A stretch of DNA of 64,000 bases from Phenylobacterium sp. (GCA_004799545.1 SSMU01000014.1:248001-312000); one strand, 5' to 3'. Positions 24,594 through 33,245 are shown, counted from the stretch's first letter. Program-made: numbers and translations. The notes: generated by a model from the sequence alone, not told the origin.

Positions 24594-24612
24594 TGCTACA
24601 TTAAATGTAACA
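24594..24612. promoter_or_regulatory. 19-bp dyad in the PQQ-dehydrogenase promoter region
   Basis: TGCTACATT-A-AATGTAACA pairs at 8 of 9 positions, with a perfect core TACATT-A-AATGTA (24597-24609). It lies 17-35 nt upstream of the minus-strand dehydrogenase start and in front of the divergent CoA-transferase gene, the position of an operator serving both. Size and symmetry fit TetR-type operators. Confidence 0.5.
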
Positions 24613-24769
24613 GGTCCTGGACCGCCGTCCAGCGATCGGCGTCTGATATGCGCCGTTTCGGCCATCCTGAACGCCGGCGATGCCGCGCGGGGCGGCTTCT
24701 TGTCCGCCACAGACTGCTTGCTCAACAAATCGGCTTCGCGGTTTGATGGCGCCTCAGCAGGGAGAGCCG

Positions 24770-26983
24770 ATGGACGCGCCGTTGCAGGGCTTGCGGATCC
24801 TCGAGGCCTCGGGCGACGTCGCGGTGCGCTACTGCGGCCGGCTGTTTGCGCAGCTGGGCGCGGAGGTGGTGCGCGCGGCGGCCGCGGACGACGACGCGCG
24901 CCTGGGCTATGCGGGCGAGCTTGGCCGGGCCTACGGCCGCTGGCTCGACCAAGGCAAGCGGCGCGCGGCGGCGGGCGAGAGCTGGGCCGGCTTCGACCTG
25001 GCCATCGCCGGCCAGGACCGCGCGGCCATCACGGCGGCCAGGGCGCGGCTGGCCGACGAGGATGAGCCACCCTCGCTGCTGGCGCTGACCTGGTTCGGCG
25101 CGGAGGGGCCCTATGCGGATTGGCGGGGGACCGACGAGACCATCTCCGCCCTGAACGGGCTGGCCTACGCCTTCGGGCCGGAGGCGGGGCCCCCGACCCT
25201 GGCCCAGGGCCATGGGCCGCAGCTGACCGCGGGGTTGACGGCGTTCAACGCGGCGGCCGCCGCGCTGCTTGCGCCCAAGCCCGCGCGGCCGGCGCTGATC
25301 GAGGTCAACGTCTTCGAGGCGGCGATGTGCTTCACCGAGACCGGGGCGATGAGCGCCCGCGTCGACGGCGTCACCTCACACCGCTGGGGCGTCAACCGCT
25401 TCGCGCCGACCTATCCCTGCACCAGCTACCGGACGGCCGACGGCTGGGTGGGCGTGACGGCGCTGATCCCGGCCCAATGGCGGGCGCTGACGGTGATGAT
25501 CGGGCGGCCGGAGCTCGCCCACGACCCGCGGTTCACCACCACGATCGACCGGCTGCTGGCGGCCGACGAGGTCGATGCGCTGCTGGCGCCGATCTACCGG
25601 ACGCGGACCACCGAGGAGTGGGTGGCGCTGGGCGAGGCCAACCGGGTGCCGAGCGCGCCGATGCTGCGGCCCTGGGAGCTGCCCAAGGCGAAGCACTGGC
25701 GGGCGCGCGGCAGCTTCGCGCCCTTCGACGACAGTGGCGTCGAGGCGCCGACCCTTCCGTTCAGGATGAAGTTCGACGGCGTCGTATCCGGGGTCAGGCC
25801 GGGCGGATCCGAGGGGCCGCTCGCCGGGCTGAAGGTGGTCGACTTCGGCATGGGTTGGGCGGGGCCGCTGTGCGGGCGGACGCTCGCCGATCTGGGCGCC
25901 GACGTGGTCAAGATCGAGTCCCACGGCCATCCGGACTGGTGGCGCGGCTGGGAGCCGGACGAGGGTGGCGACCCGCCGCTGACCGAGCTGAAGCACAATT
26001 TCTTCGCGGTGAACCGCAACAAGCGCGGCGTCGCCCTGGACCTGACGGAGGCCGACGGCCTGGCGGCCGCCAAGGCCCTGATCGCCGGCGCCGACGTGAC
26101 CATCGAGAACTATGCGGCCGGCGTCATGGACAGGCTCGGCCTCGGCCAGGCCGAGCAGCGCCGGCTGAAACCCGGCCTGATCGGCGTCTCCATGCCGGCG
26201 TTCGGCAACGGCGGTCCGCTCAGCGGCCTCCGCGCCTATGGCTCGACGGTCGAACAGGCCTCGGGCCTGCCGTTCATGAACGGCGAGGCGGGGTGGGCGC
26301 CCTGCCTGCAGCATGTGGCCTATGGCGATCCGCTGGCCGGGCTCCATGCGGCGGCGGCGATCCTGGCGGCGCTGCACGGCCGGCCGCGGCTCGGCGGGGC
26401 GGAGATCGACCTGGCGCAGACCGCCTGCCTGTTCCAGTTCGGCGCCGACGCGATCATCGCCGAACAGATCACCGCGGCCCCTGTCCCGCGGACCGGCAAT
26501 CGGCGGCCGCGGGCGGCGCCGGTCTGCGTGGTTCCGGGCGGCGAGGACGACTCCTGGCTGGCGATCGCGGTGGACGGGCCGGCGGCGTGGCGGGGTCTCT
26601 GCCGGGCGCTGGGCCGCGACGACTGGGCCGCCGATCCGGCGCTGGCGACGATCGCCGGACGCGCGGCGCGGGCCGAGGAGATCGAGGCCGAGCTCATGGC
26701 CTGGTCGGTGATGCGGCCGCCTGACGTCGCAGCGGCCGAGCTGCAGGCCCTGGGCGTCGCCGCCGCGCCGGTGCGGCGGAGCTCCAGCCTGACCTACGAT
26801 CCGCAGCTGCTGGCCGGCGGCTTCTGGGACTGGATGGAGCGGCGCTATGTCGGCCGCCATGTCATGGCCGCCGCGCCCTTCGCCTACGACGGAGTCCGGC
26901 CGGCCCTGCGGCGGCCTGCGCCGATCCTGGGCGAGCACACGGACGAGGTGCTCGGGCAGCTCCGCGCGGGGCCCCGGGCCTGA
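24770..26983 (+). CDS. Fused double CoA-transferase (CaiB/BaiF family)
   Basis: A 737-residue protein with two class III CoA-transferase domains, 1 to about 345 and about 355-737. The second has the clearer family features (LKVVDFGMGWAGPLCGRTLADLGADVVKIES; a Gly-rich IDLAQ element). Standard members are about 400 residues. By eye, the catalytic Asp position is Glu in domain one and Thr in domain two; that needs alignment. Likely substrates are acyl-CoA intermediates of steroid, terpenoid or aromatic catabolism. I chose ATG 24770 because GGAGA precedes it at the right spacing. Divergent from the PQQ dehydrogenase. Confidence 0.85.
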   Translation: MDAPLQGLRILEASGDVAVRYCGRLFAQLGAEVVRAAAADDDARLGYAGELGRAYGRWLDQGKRRAAAGESWAGFDLAIAGQDRAAITAARARLADEDEPPSLLALTWFGAEGPYADWRGTDETISALNGLAYAFGPEAGPPTLAQGHGPQLTAGLTAFNAAAAALLAPKPARPALIEVNVFEAAMCFTETGAMSARVDGVTSHRWGVNRFAPTYPCTSYRTADGWVGVTALIPAQWRALTVMIGRPELAHDPRFTTTIDRLLAADEVDALLAPIYRTRTTEEWVALGEANRVPSAPMLRPWELPKAKHWRARGSFAPFDDSGVEAPTLPFRMKFDGVVSGVRPGGSEGPLAGLKVVDFGMGWAGPLCGRTLADLGADVVKIESHGHPDWWRGWEPDEGGDPPLTELKHNFFAVNRNKRGVALDLTEADGLAAAKALIAGADVTIENYAAGVMDRLGLGQAEQRRLKPGLIGVSMPAFGNGGPLSGLRAYGSTVEQASGLPFMNGEAGWAPCLQHVAYGDPLAGLHAAAAILAALHGRPRLGGAEIDLAQTACLFQFGADAIIAEQITAAPVPRTGNRRPRAAPVCVVPGGEDDSWLAIAVDGPAAWRGLCRALGRDDWAADPALATIAGRAARAEEIEAELMAWSVMRPPDVAAAELQALGVAAAPVRRSSSLTYDPQLLAGGFWDWMERRYVGRHVMAAAPFAYDGVRPALRRPAPILGEHTDEVLGQLRAGPRA

Positions 26984-27088
26984 TCCCGACCGGAGGAAAT
27001 TCGCCGCCAAGCTGCGTCGAGCTGGCGCCGCGAACGGTGTTATGCGTTCCCTGTTCCGGGCGGCAGGCTCGGGCGGGCAGGATCGCAG

Positions 27089-28033
27089 ATGAACCACTCC
27101 GGCTCGCTACGAACGTCAAGGGTCGCCGCGCGGCTGACCAACGCCTTCACCCTCGATCTCGTGAAGCTGGGCGGCTATCGCCGGGACGTGATCGACGTCC
27201 TGCTGCGCACGGCGCTGCTCCACGCCAACCAGGCGCACATCATCCGGGACTCGGAGCTGCAGCGGCGCTACGCCAGCCTCGACGACGACGTGCCCGACGA
27301 CCTGCGCCGGCCGGCCAGCATCAACGCCATCGCCGCATCGCTGCGCGTCCCCTTCGAGACGGCGCGCCGGCGGATCGGAGGCATGGCGGAGCTGGGAGTC
27401 TGCCAGATCACGCCGCAGGGCGTGGTGGTGCCGGGCGCGGTGACCAATTCCCCGCCTTATCGGGCCGCGTGCGCGATCCAGTACGACAAGGTCTGCGATC
27501 TGTATGGGCGGCTGAAGGGGATCGGGCTGTTCGACAGCCTCCCGGCGGCGACGCCCTGCAACCTCGCCGATCCGCCGCTGCGCCTGGTGGGCCGCCTGAC
27601 GGTGGAATATGTGCTGCGCTTCACCGAGCCGATCTCGCTGCACATCGGCGATGTGGTCACCGGCCTGGTGCTGATGGACCTGATCATGGCCAACACCGAG
27701 CACCTGCCGGACGCGGAGGCGGGCACGGACCAGGCCGGCGCCGACGGCTTCGTGCCGGATCGGCTGCGCGAACCGGTCCCGGCGACCGCGCTCTCCCGGC
27801 GCCTGGGCGTTCCGCAGGAAACCGTCCGGCGCCACCTTGGTCGGCTGCTGGAGCGCGACCTCTGCCGCAAGGCGGCCGGCGGTTATCTGGTGCCCGCCGA
27901 AATCCTGGGGCGCGGCCCGTTCGTGCAGTTCATCATCGACAACCAGGCCCACCTCAACCGGATGTTCGCCGGCCTCGGCGAGTTCGGCGTGCTGGCGGCC
28001 TGGGAGCAGGAACGCCAGCGCGGCGCAGCCTAG
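27089..28033 (+). CDS. Putative transcriptional regulator with two winged-helix domains
   Basis: A 314-residue protein with two similar helix-turn-helix regions: residues 85-110 (INAIAASLRVPFETARRRIGGM) and about 230-262 (ATALSRRLGVPQETVRRHLGRL). Each is followed by a short beta-wing and separated by a helical domain. I do not recognise a named family, but both HTH segments look functional. It is upstream of two DUF1003 genes on the same strand (61-nt gap) and may regulate them. Confidence 0.7.
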   Translation: MNHSGSLRTSRVAARLTNAFTLDLVKLGGYRRDVIDVLLRTALLHANQAHIIRDSELQRRYASLDDDVPDDLRRPASINAIAASLRVPFETARRRIGGMAELGVCQITPQGVVVPGAVTNSPPYRAACAIQYDKVCDLYGRLKGIGLFDSLPAATPCNLADPPLRLVGRLTVEYVLRFTEPISLHIGDVVTGLVLMDLIMANTEHLPDAEAGTDQAGADGFVPDRLREPVPATALSRRLGVPQETVRRHLGRLLERDLCRKAAGGYLVPAEILGRGPFVQFIIDNQAHLNRMFAGLGEFGVLAAWEQERQRGAA

Positions 28034-28094
28034 GGGCGGCGGGCGACGTGCTCGGGAGATCGGACACTTCACGCCTCCAGCGCGTTGGAGGGCC

Positions 28095-28673
28095 ATGAGC
28101 AGTCCGCCAAGCGACCTCCCGGAAGGCGAGGGGCCGAGCCTTCCCGCGCACATCGAAGAGACCCTGCAGGCGATCACCCGCCTGCACATCGACCACCGGC
28201 GCGGGGCCACGGGACTGCAGGAGACCGTCGAGCGGCTGACCCGCTACTTCAGCCGGCCGCGCGCCGCGGGCCTGCTGGCGGCGATGGTGGCGATCTGGAT
28301 CCTGACGAACCTGGCCCTGCGGTTCACCGGCCGGGTCCCGCTCGACCCGCCGCCGTTCAGCTTCCTGCAGGGCGCCGCGACCGTGGGCGCGCTGTTCATG
28401 GCGGTGTTCATCCTGATCACCCAGCGGCGGGAGGATCAGCTCAGCGAGCTGCGCGAGCAGCTCACCCTGGAGCTGGCCATGCTGTCCGAGCAGAAGGCCG
28501 CGAAGATCATCGAGCTCCTGGAGGAGCTGAGGCGCGACCTGCCGAATGTGCGCGACCGCGCCGATCACCAGGCCGATGTGCTGTCCCGCCCCGCCGATCC
28601 CGAAGCCGTCTTCGAGGCGCTGAAGGAGACCCAGCAGGAAGCCCACGAGCCCGCGCCCACCGAGCCGACCTGA
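28095..28673 (+). CDS. DUF1003-like membrane protein
   Basis: A 192-residue protein. It has a soluble N-terminus (1-55), two membrane helices (about 58-78 and 91-109), then a charged segment RREDQLSELREQLTLELAML and a likely coiled coil (115-150). The LQGA...LITQRREDQL pattern resembles the DUF1003 family. Role unknown; these proteins are often small stress-associated membrane proteins. I chose ATG 28095 since the open frame upstream lies inside the previous gene. Confidence 0.75.
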   Translation: MSSPPSDLPEGEGPSLPAHIEETLQAITRLHIDHRRGATGLQETVERLTRYFSRPRAAGLLAAMVAIWILTNLALRFTGRVPLDPPPFSFLQGAATVGALFMAVFILITQRREDQLSELREQLTLELAMLSEQKAAKIIELLEELRRDLPNVRDRADHQADVLSRPADPEAVFEALKETQQEAHEPAPTEPT

Positions 28674-28739
28674 CGGCCGCCCACGCCTTGCGCGCCGGGT
28701 AGTCGGATGCTCCAAGCAAGACCCCATCCGGAGACGCCG

Positions 28740-29267
28740 ATGACTGTTGTCGAAGACCTGAAGCACGACCTGCATGACGCCGAACACCAGCTGCTGGCGC
28801 AGCTGCGCCTGCTGCGCCGCAACCTGCGGGCGGAGACGGCCGCCGTGCTCGGCAAGCACGAGCTGACCATGGGCCAGCGGATCGCCGACTGGGTCGCGGC
28901 CACCATGGGCTCGTGGCGGTTCATCATCATCCAGACCACCATCCTGATCGCCTGGATCGTGCTCAACGTCACGGCCTACGTGCAGAAATGGGACCCCTAT
29001 CCCTTCATCCTGCTGAACCTGGCCCTGTCCTTCCAGGCGGCCTATGCGGCCCCGTTCATCATGATGAGCCAGAACCGCCAGCAGGACGTCGACCGCAGGG
29101 AGGCCGAGGAGGACCACAAGATCAACATCAAGGCCGAGCTGGAGATCGAGCTGCTGCACCAGAAGATCGACGCCCTGCGGGAGAAGGAGGTGCTGTTCCT
29201 CACCGAGGCGATCAAGGACCTCACCGACCTGCTCAAGGCCGAGCGCACGGGGCGCAAGGGGGCCTGA
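28740..29267 (+). CDS. DUF1003 domain membrane protein
   Basis: A 175-residue protein with the full DUF1003 signature: a first membrane helix (about 56-78), WDPYPFILLNLALSFQAAYAAP, then IMMSQNRQQDVDRREAEEDHKIN and a C-terminal coiled coil. ATG 28740 has GGAGA at good spacing. It is the second DUF1003 member in a row, diverged from the first, and probably co-transcribed with it. Function unknown. Confidence 0.88.
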   Translation: MTVVEDLKHDLHDAEHQLLAQLRLLRRNLRAETAAVLGKHELTMGQRIADWVAATMGSWRFIIIQTTILIAWIVLNVTAYVQKWDPYPFILLNLALSFQAAYAAPFIMMSQNRQQDVDRREAEEDHKINIKAELEIELLHQKIDALREKEVLFLTEAIKDLTDLLKAERTGRKGA

Positions 29268-29294
29268 GCCGCCTGAGGCGCCGCCAGCCTCCAC

Positions 29295-29320
29295 GGAACT
29301 TCTAGATCGCAGCGAGCATT
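29295..29320 (+). promoter_or_regulatory. Near-consensus EcfG-type promoter
   Basis: GGAAC (29295-29299), 17 nt, CATT (29317-29320): eight of nine conserved bases of the general-stress consensus. It points at the 49-codon membrane-peptide gene 50 nt downstream. The weak -10 lowers confidence. Confidence 0.3.
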
Positions 29321-29370
29321 CGGAGAGGTGAGGGCCGTGCTGCGGCCCCCTTCAAAGGGATGGGAAAAAG

Positions 29371-29520
29371 ATGTTTGTGATCATCGCGGCGATACTCGTG
29401 ATCCTCTGGCTTTTGGGCTTTCTCGCCTTCCACGTGACGACGGCTGCGATCCACATCCTTCTACTCATCGCGGTCGTGTTGATCGTCCTGCACTTCGTGC
29501 GGGGTCGCCGAGCCCTATAG
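29371..29520 (+). CDS. lmo0937-family small membrane protein
   Basis: A 49-residue protein with two hydrophobic helices (about 3-20 and 26-41) joined by a short loop with a single His (FHVTTAAIH) and a basic tail (RGRR). Sequence and length match the lmo0937/DUF5670 group, small membrane proteins frequently induced by stress and often near CsbD-like genes. Purine-rich GGGAAAAAG precedes the ATG. The gap to the next gene (29521-29691) shows nothing convincing. Confidence 0.7.
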   Translation: MFVIIAAILVILWLLGFLAFHVTTAAIHILLLIAVVLIVLHFVRGRRAL

Positions 29521-29691
29521 GCTCCAGCCGCGTTCGGCCGTTCGGCCCGCTCCAAGACCTGGGCGGGCCGAATGCATTCCGCCTTGCCTCGATCAAAGCG
29601 CGAGTCATACTCGCGGAGCGCCGTTATGCGAGGGGCGGCGCGCGTCCCACATCAGCGTCCCGATCCACGACCCCCGCAGGGAATTTGCGGC

Positions 29692-30696
29692 ATGGCGCAC
29701 CTGGCGACGCGACCGGCGGAGCGGCTCGAGTTCATCTGGCTGGAGCTGACCGGGCGATGCAATCTCGAGTGCGTCCATTGCTACGCCGACTCCGGGCCGA
29801 GCCGGCCGCTCGAGGAGGGCGTGACGCTGGAGGACTGGCTGCAGGTGCTCGATGACGCCGCAGCGCTGGGCTGCCGACGCGTGCAGTTCATCGGCGGGGA
29901 GCCGACGATCTATCCGGGCCTGCCCCAGCTTATCGCGCACGCCCGCGGGGCCGGCTTCACCGAGATCTGCGTCTACACGAACGGCACCCACGTCACCGAA
30001 GCCCTGAAGCGGGTGTTCCTCGACAACCGCGTGAGCCTGGCCTTCTCGGTCTATGGGTCGAGCGGCGCGACGCATGACGAGGTCACGCGACGCAAGGGGA
30101 GCTTCCTCAAGACCGATCGCGCGGTGCGGTGGGCGGTCGACGCGGGCCTTGGCGTGCGCGCCGGCATCATCGAGATGGAGAGCAACGCCCACGACGTCGG
30201 TCCGGCGGAGCGCGCCCTGCGCGAAGCGGGGGTGACGGCGATCCATGTCGACCGACTGAGGGGTCTTGGGCGCGGCGCCGATGAGCGCCCGGCGGCGTCG
30301 CAGATGGGCGAGCTTTGTGGACGCTGCGGCGCCGGCAAGGTCTGCGTCAGTTCAAGCGGCGAGATCTATCCCTGCGTGTTCGCGCGCTTCGCCCCGCTCG
30401 GCCGGGTCGCCGACGGCGGCCTGGCGCAGGCGCTTTCGGGCTGGCGGTTGCGCGACTTCCAGGACGAGCTGGCGGAGAGCCAGCGCGCGGGCCGGCGCGC
30501 CCGGCTGATGGCCGACGACTGCACGCCCGAGCAGCCGGCGCCGGATTGTGGGCCGGAGCGGCCGTCTCCCCCCTGTTCACCGGAAATCCCGTCGCACTGC
30601 GGACCCGAGGAGCCGGCTCCGGACTGCGGGCCGGAGCGGCCGGCGCCGCCCTGTTCGCCCGAGGTCGCCGTCTCGGCGACGGTGAGTCCAGCCTGA
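29692..30696 (+). CDS. Radical SAM/SPASM-like protein with Cys-Pro repeat tail
   Basis: A 334-residue protein. The radical SAM [4Fe-4S] motif is C23-x3-C27-x2-C30 (CNLECVHC), followed by GGEPT (68-72). Four cysteines, C209, C212, C218 and C228, form a short SPASM/twitch-like auxiliary cluster site. The last 60 residues are six Cys repeats (C277, C286, C295, C303, C312, C321) of form C-x-PE-x-P-x-P-x, spaced 9, 9, 8, 9 and 9. A 26-residue block appears duplicated. SPASM proteins modify ribosomal peptides or enzymes; the tail may be an in-cis substrate or metal site. I chose ATG 29692 for proximity to the fold; upstream in-frame ATGs at 29572 and 29626 are possible. The amidohydrolase starts 8 nt downstream. 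Confidence 0.85.
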   Translation: MAHLATRPAERLEFIWLELTGRCNLECVHCYADSGPSRPLEEGVTLEDWLQVLDDAAALGCRRVQFIGGEPTIYPGLPQLIAHARGAGFTEICVYTNGTHVTEALKRVFLDNRVSLAFSVYGSSGATHDEVTRRKGSFLKTDRAVRWAVDAGLGVRAGIIEMESNAHDVGPAERALREAGVTAIHVDRLRGLGRGADERPAASQMGELCGRCGAGKVCVSSSGEIYPCVFARFAPLGRVADGGLAQALSGWRLRDFQDELAESQRAGRRARLMADDCTPEQPAPDCGPERPSPPCSPEIPSHCGPEEPAPDCGPERPAPPCSPEVAVSATVSPA

Positions 30697-30704
30697 CGTC
30701 CGGG

Positions 30705-31781
30705 ATGAAGGACGGCTTCCGGGTCCTCGATTCCGACCTGCATACCATCGAGCCGGCCGATCTCTGGCTGCACCACCTCGACAGGCGGTTCTGGCCGCAG
30801 GCGTTGCGATGGGCGCCCGAGGCCCCGGAATCGACCGTGCTTCGCAAGCCCGAGGGCGCGGCGATCCGGTCCCGGTTCGACCCGCTGTCCCACCTGCGGG
30901 CGATGGATGTCGAAGGCATCGACGTCGCCGTCCTGTTCGGCACGCGCGGGCGGCACGTGCAGATGCACGACGACCTCGACCCCGAGCTGGCCGATGGCCT
31001 GGCGCGCGCCCAGAACGACTGGACCCACGAGTTCTGCGCCCAGGATTCACGGCGGCTGAAGTTCGCCGCCCAGATCGCCTATCACGACGTGTCGCTGGCG
31101 GTGCGCGAGGTCGAGCGCGCGGTTGAGACGCTCGGCGCGGTCGCGGTGATCGGCAATCCCAATCCGGTTGGCGGCCGGCATATCCACGACCCGAGCTTCG
31201 AACCGCTGTGGGCCGCGATCGAGGCGCTGGGCGTGCCGGTCTGCTTCCATCCCACCGGGGTGTGGTCGCTGCGCGACGACATCGGCGGCCGATTCGTGGG
31301 CCATGTGGGCGAACGGATGATCGCCAACGCCGCGCGCAACCCGGTGGAGCTGATGCTGGCCCTCGCCAGCCTCATCGCCGGCGGCGTCCTGGAGCGGCAT
31401 CCGAACCTGGTTTGCGCCTTCCTGGAGGGCGGCTGCGGCTGGCTGCCCTGGTGGCTGTGGCGGCTCGACGCCACCTGGGAGGCCTTTCCGGGCGACGTCG
31501 ACTATCCGCTCCAGCTCAAGCCCAGCGCCTATTTCGCGCGGCAGTGCTTCGTCTCCACGGACGCCAGCGAGCGATATCTGGCCGACGTGGTCGCCGCGCT
31601 CGGCGAGGCCAACATCGTCATCGCCACCGACTACCCGCATCAGGACAGTCTCTATCCCGAGGCGATCAGCGGATTCGTGGCGCGCGCCGACCTCTCGGCG
31701 GGGGCCAAGCGGCGGATATTGTGGGACAACGTCGCGCGGCTCTATCCGCGCGCGGTGGACGAGCGTGGGATTGTGGCCTAG
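30705..31781 (+). CDS. Amidohydrolase family protein (ACMSD-like)
   Basis: A 358-residue TIM-barrel metal hydrolase or decarboxylase. It has D9-S-D11-L-H13 at strand one (DxDxH, His ligand), EP after it, His in PVCFHPTG near strand five, and a late Asp in ATDYPHQDS. This is the Amidohydro_2 group, which includes aminocarboxymuconate-semialdehyde decarboxylase and related aromatic-acid decarboxylases. The substrate is not determinable. It is 8 nt after the radical SAM gene, so the two are co-transcribed, an unusual pairing. Confidence 0.88.
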   Translation: MKDGFRVLDSDLHTIEPADLWLHHLDRRFWPQALRWAPEAPESTVLRKPEGAAIRSRFDPLSHLRAMDVEGIDVAVLFGTRGRHVQMHDDLDPELADGLARAQNDWTHEFCAQDSRRLKFAAQIAYHDVSLAVREVERAVETLGAVAVIGNPNPVGGRHIHDPSFEPLWAAIEALGVPVCFHPTGVWSLRDDIGGRFVGHVGERMIANAARNPVELMLALASLIAGGVLERHPNLVCAFLEGGCGWLPWWLWRLDATWEAFPGDVDYPLQLKPSAYFARQCFVSTDASERYLADVVAALGEANIVIATDYPHQDSLYPEAISGFVARADLSAGAKRRILWDNVARLYPRAVDERGIVA

Positions 31782-31792
31782 GCGCTTCGGCC

Positions 31793-31878
31793 GGGGACAT
31801 GGCGGAACTGGTAGACGCAAGCGACTTAAAATCGCTCGGGCTTTGCCCGTCCGGGTTCGATTCCCGGTGTCCCCACCA
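31793..31878 (+). tRNA. tRNA-Leu (anticodon UAA)
   Basis: An 86-nt gene including an encoded CCA. The acceptor arms GGGGACA (31793-31799) and TGTCCCC (31868-31874) pair perfectly. The anticodon stem AGCGA/TCGCT has loop CTTAAAA, giving TAA at 31827-31829, which reads UUA. A long variable arm (CGGGCTTTGCCCG), a GGTTCGATTCC T-loop and discriminator A are as expected for Leu. UUA is very rare in GC-rich genomes, yet the tRNA is present. It lies 11 nt after the amidohydrolase stop. Confidence 0.97.
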
Positions 31879-31880
31879 AA

Positions 31881-31906
31881 TCCCAGTCCTGGAAATGGAC
31901 CTGGGA
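31881..31906 (+). terminator. Hairpin downstream of tRNA-Leu
   Basis: TCCCAG-TCC (31881-31889) pairs with GGA-C-CTGGGA (31897-31906), leaving one bulged base and a 7-nt loop. It directly follows the tRNA 3' end and could help processing or termination. It lacks a clear T-run, so intrinsic termination is uncertain. Confidence 0.4.
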
Positions 31907-31978
31907 TCTGGCCTAGGATTGGGCTCGACTGACGCAGGGTCCACCGGTCAGTGATCGGCGGTCACACGAGGATCCGAG

Positions 31979-33226
31979 ATGACTGAAGCGCTGATCATCG
32001 ACGCCTGCCGCACGCCGCGGGGCATCGGCAAGGTGGGCAAGGGCGCGCTCGCCGAGCACCATCCGCAACACCTGGCCGCCACCGTCCTGGCCGCGCTCGC
32101 CGAGCGCAACGGCCTGAAGACCGAGGAGGTGGACGACATCATCTGGGGCACCTCCAGCCAGCGCGGCAAGCAGGCCGGCGACCTGGGCCGGATGGCGGCG
32201 CTGGACGCCGGCTACGACGTCCGCGCCTCGGGCGTTACGCTGGACCGCTTCTGCGGTTCGGGGATCACCGCGGTGAACCTGGCCGCGGCGCAGATCATGT
32301 CGGGCATGGAAGACCTGGTGATCGCCGGCGGCACCGAGATGATGAGCTACACCGCCGCCTCGGCCCCGCCGCCGGACCCGGCCAACCCGCCGCTGATGGA
32401 CAGCGGCAACCTGCGCCTGCGCGCGCGGCACCCGCAGTCGCACCAGGGCGTCTGCGCCGACGCCATCGCCACCCTGGAAGGCATTTCCCGCGAGGCGCTG
32501 GACGAGCTGGCCTATGTCAGCCAGCAGCGCGCCGACCACGCCATCAAGAACGGCCACTTCGACCGCGCCCTGACACCAGTCTATCGCGAGGACGGCTCCA
32601 TCGCCCTCGACCACGAGGAATTCCCCCGGCCGCAGACCACCCGCGAAGGCCTGGCGGCGCTGAAGCCCTCGTTCGAGATGATGGCCAATGTGCCGATCGA
32701 CAATCGCGGCACCACCCTCGCCGGGCTGATCAACCAGGTCTATCCGGACCTGAAGATCCAGCACTTCCACCATGCGGGGAATTCCTCGGGCGTGGTGGAT
32801 GGCGCGGGCGCCGTGCTGCTGGCCTCGCCGGAATACGCCGCCAGGAACGGGCTGAAGGCCCGCGCCCGGGTGATCGCCATGGCCAATGTCGGCGACAGCC
32901 CGACCCTGATGCTTAACGCCCCGGTGCCGGCGGCGCAGAAGGTGCTGAAGAAGGCCGGCCTGACGGTCGACGACATCGACCTGTGGGAGATCAACGAGGC
33001 CTTCGCGGTGGTGGCCGAGAAGTTCATCCGCGACCTCAAGCTCGACCGCGACAAGGTCAATGTGAACGGCGGCGCCATGGCCCTGGGCCACCCGATCGGC
33101 GCCACGGGGGCGATCCTGATCGGCACCATTGTCGACGAGCTGGAGCGGCGCGACCTGAAGCGCGGCCTGGTGACCATGTGCGCGGCGGGCGGCATGGCGC
33201 CGGCGATCATCGTCGAGCGCGTCTAG
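31979..33226 (+). CDS. Acetyl-CoA acyltransferase (thiolase)
   Basis: A 415-residue enzyme. The acylated Cys is C92 in LDRFCGSG; the C-terminal active site comprises GHPIGATG (His) and MCAAGG (Cys). It cleaves 3-ketoacyl-CoA with CoA, or condenses two acetyl-CoA. Chain-length preference is not readable. Start ATG 31979 with GAGG about 9 nt upstream. It opens a plus-strand run of CoA genes and is 19 nt ahead of the SDR gene, so the two are one transcript. Confidence 0.93.
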   Translation: MTEALIIDACRTPRGIGKVGKGALAEHHPQHLAATVLAALAERNGLKTEEVDDIIWGTSSQRGKQAGDLGRMAALDAGYDVRASGVTLDRFCGSGITAVNLAAAQIMSGMEDLVIAGGTEMMSYTAASAPPPDPANPPLMDSGNLRLRARHPQSHQGVCADAIATLEGISREALDELAYVSQQRADHAIKNGHFDRALTPVYREDGSIALDHEEFPRPQTTREGLAALKPSFEMMANVPIDNRGTTLAGLINQVYPDLKIQHFHHAGNSSGVVDGAGAVLLASPEYAARNGLKARARVIAMANVGDSPTLMLNAPVPAAQKVLKKAGLTVDDIDLWEINEAFAVVAEKFIRDLKLDRDKVNVNGGAMALGHPIGATGAILIGTIVDELERRDLKRGLVTMCAAGGMAPAIIVERV

Positions 33227-33245
33227 GAGCGGGAAGGGGTCGGCG

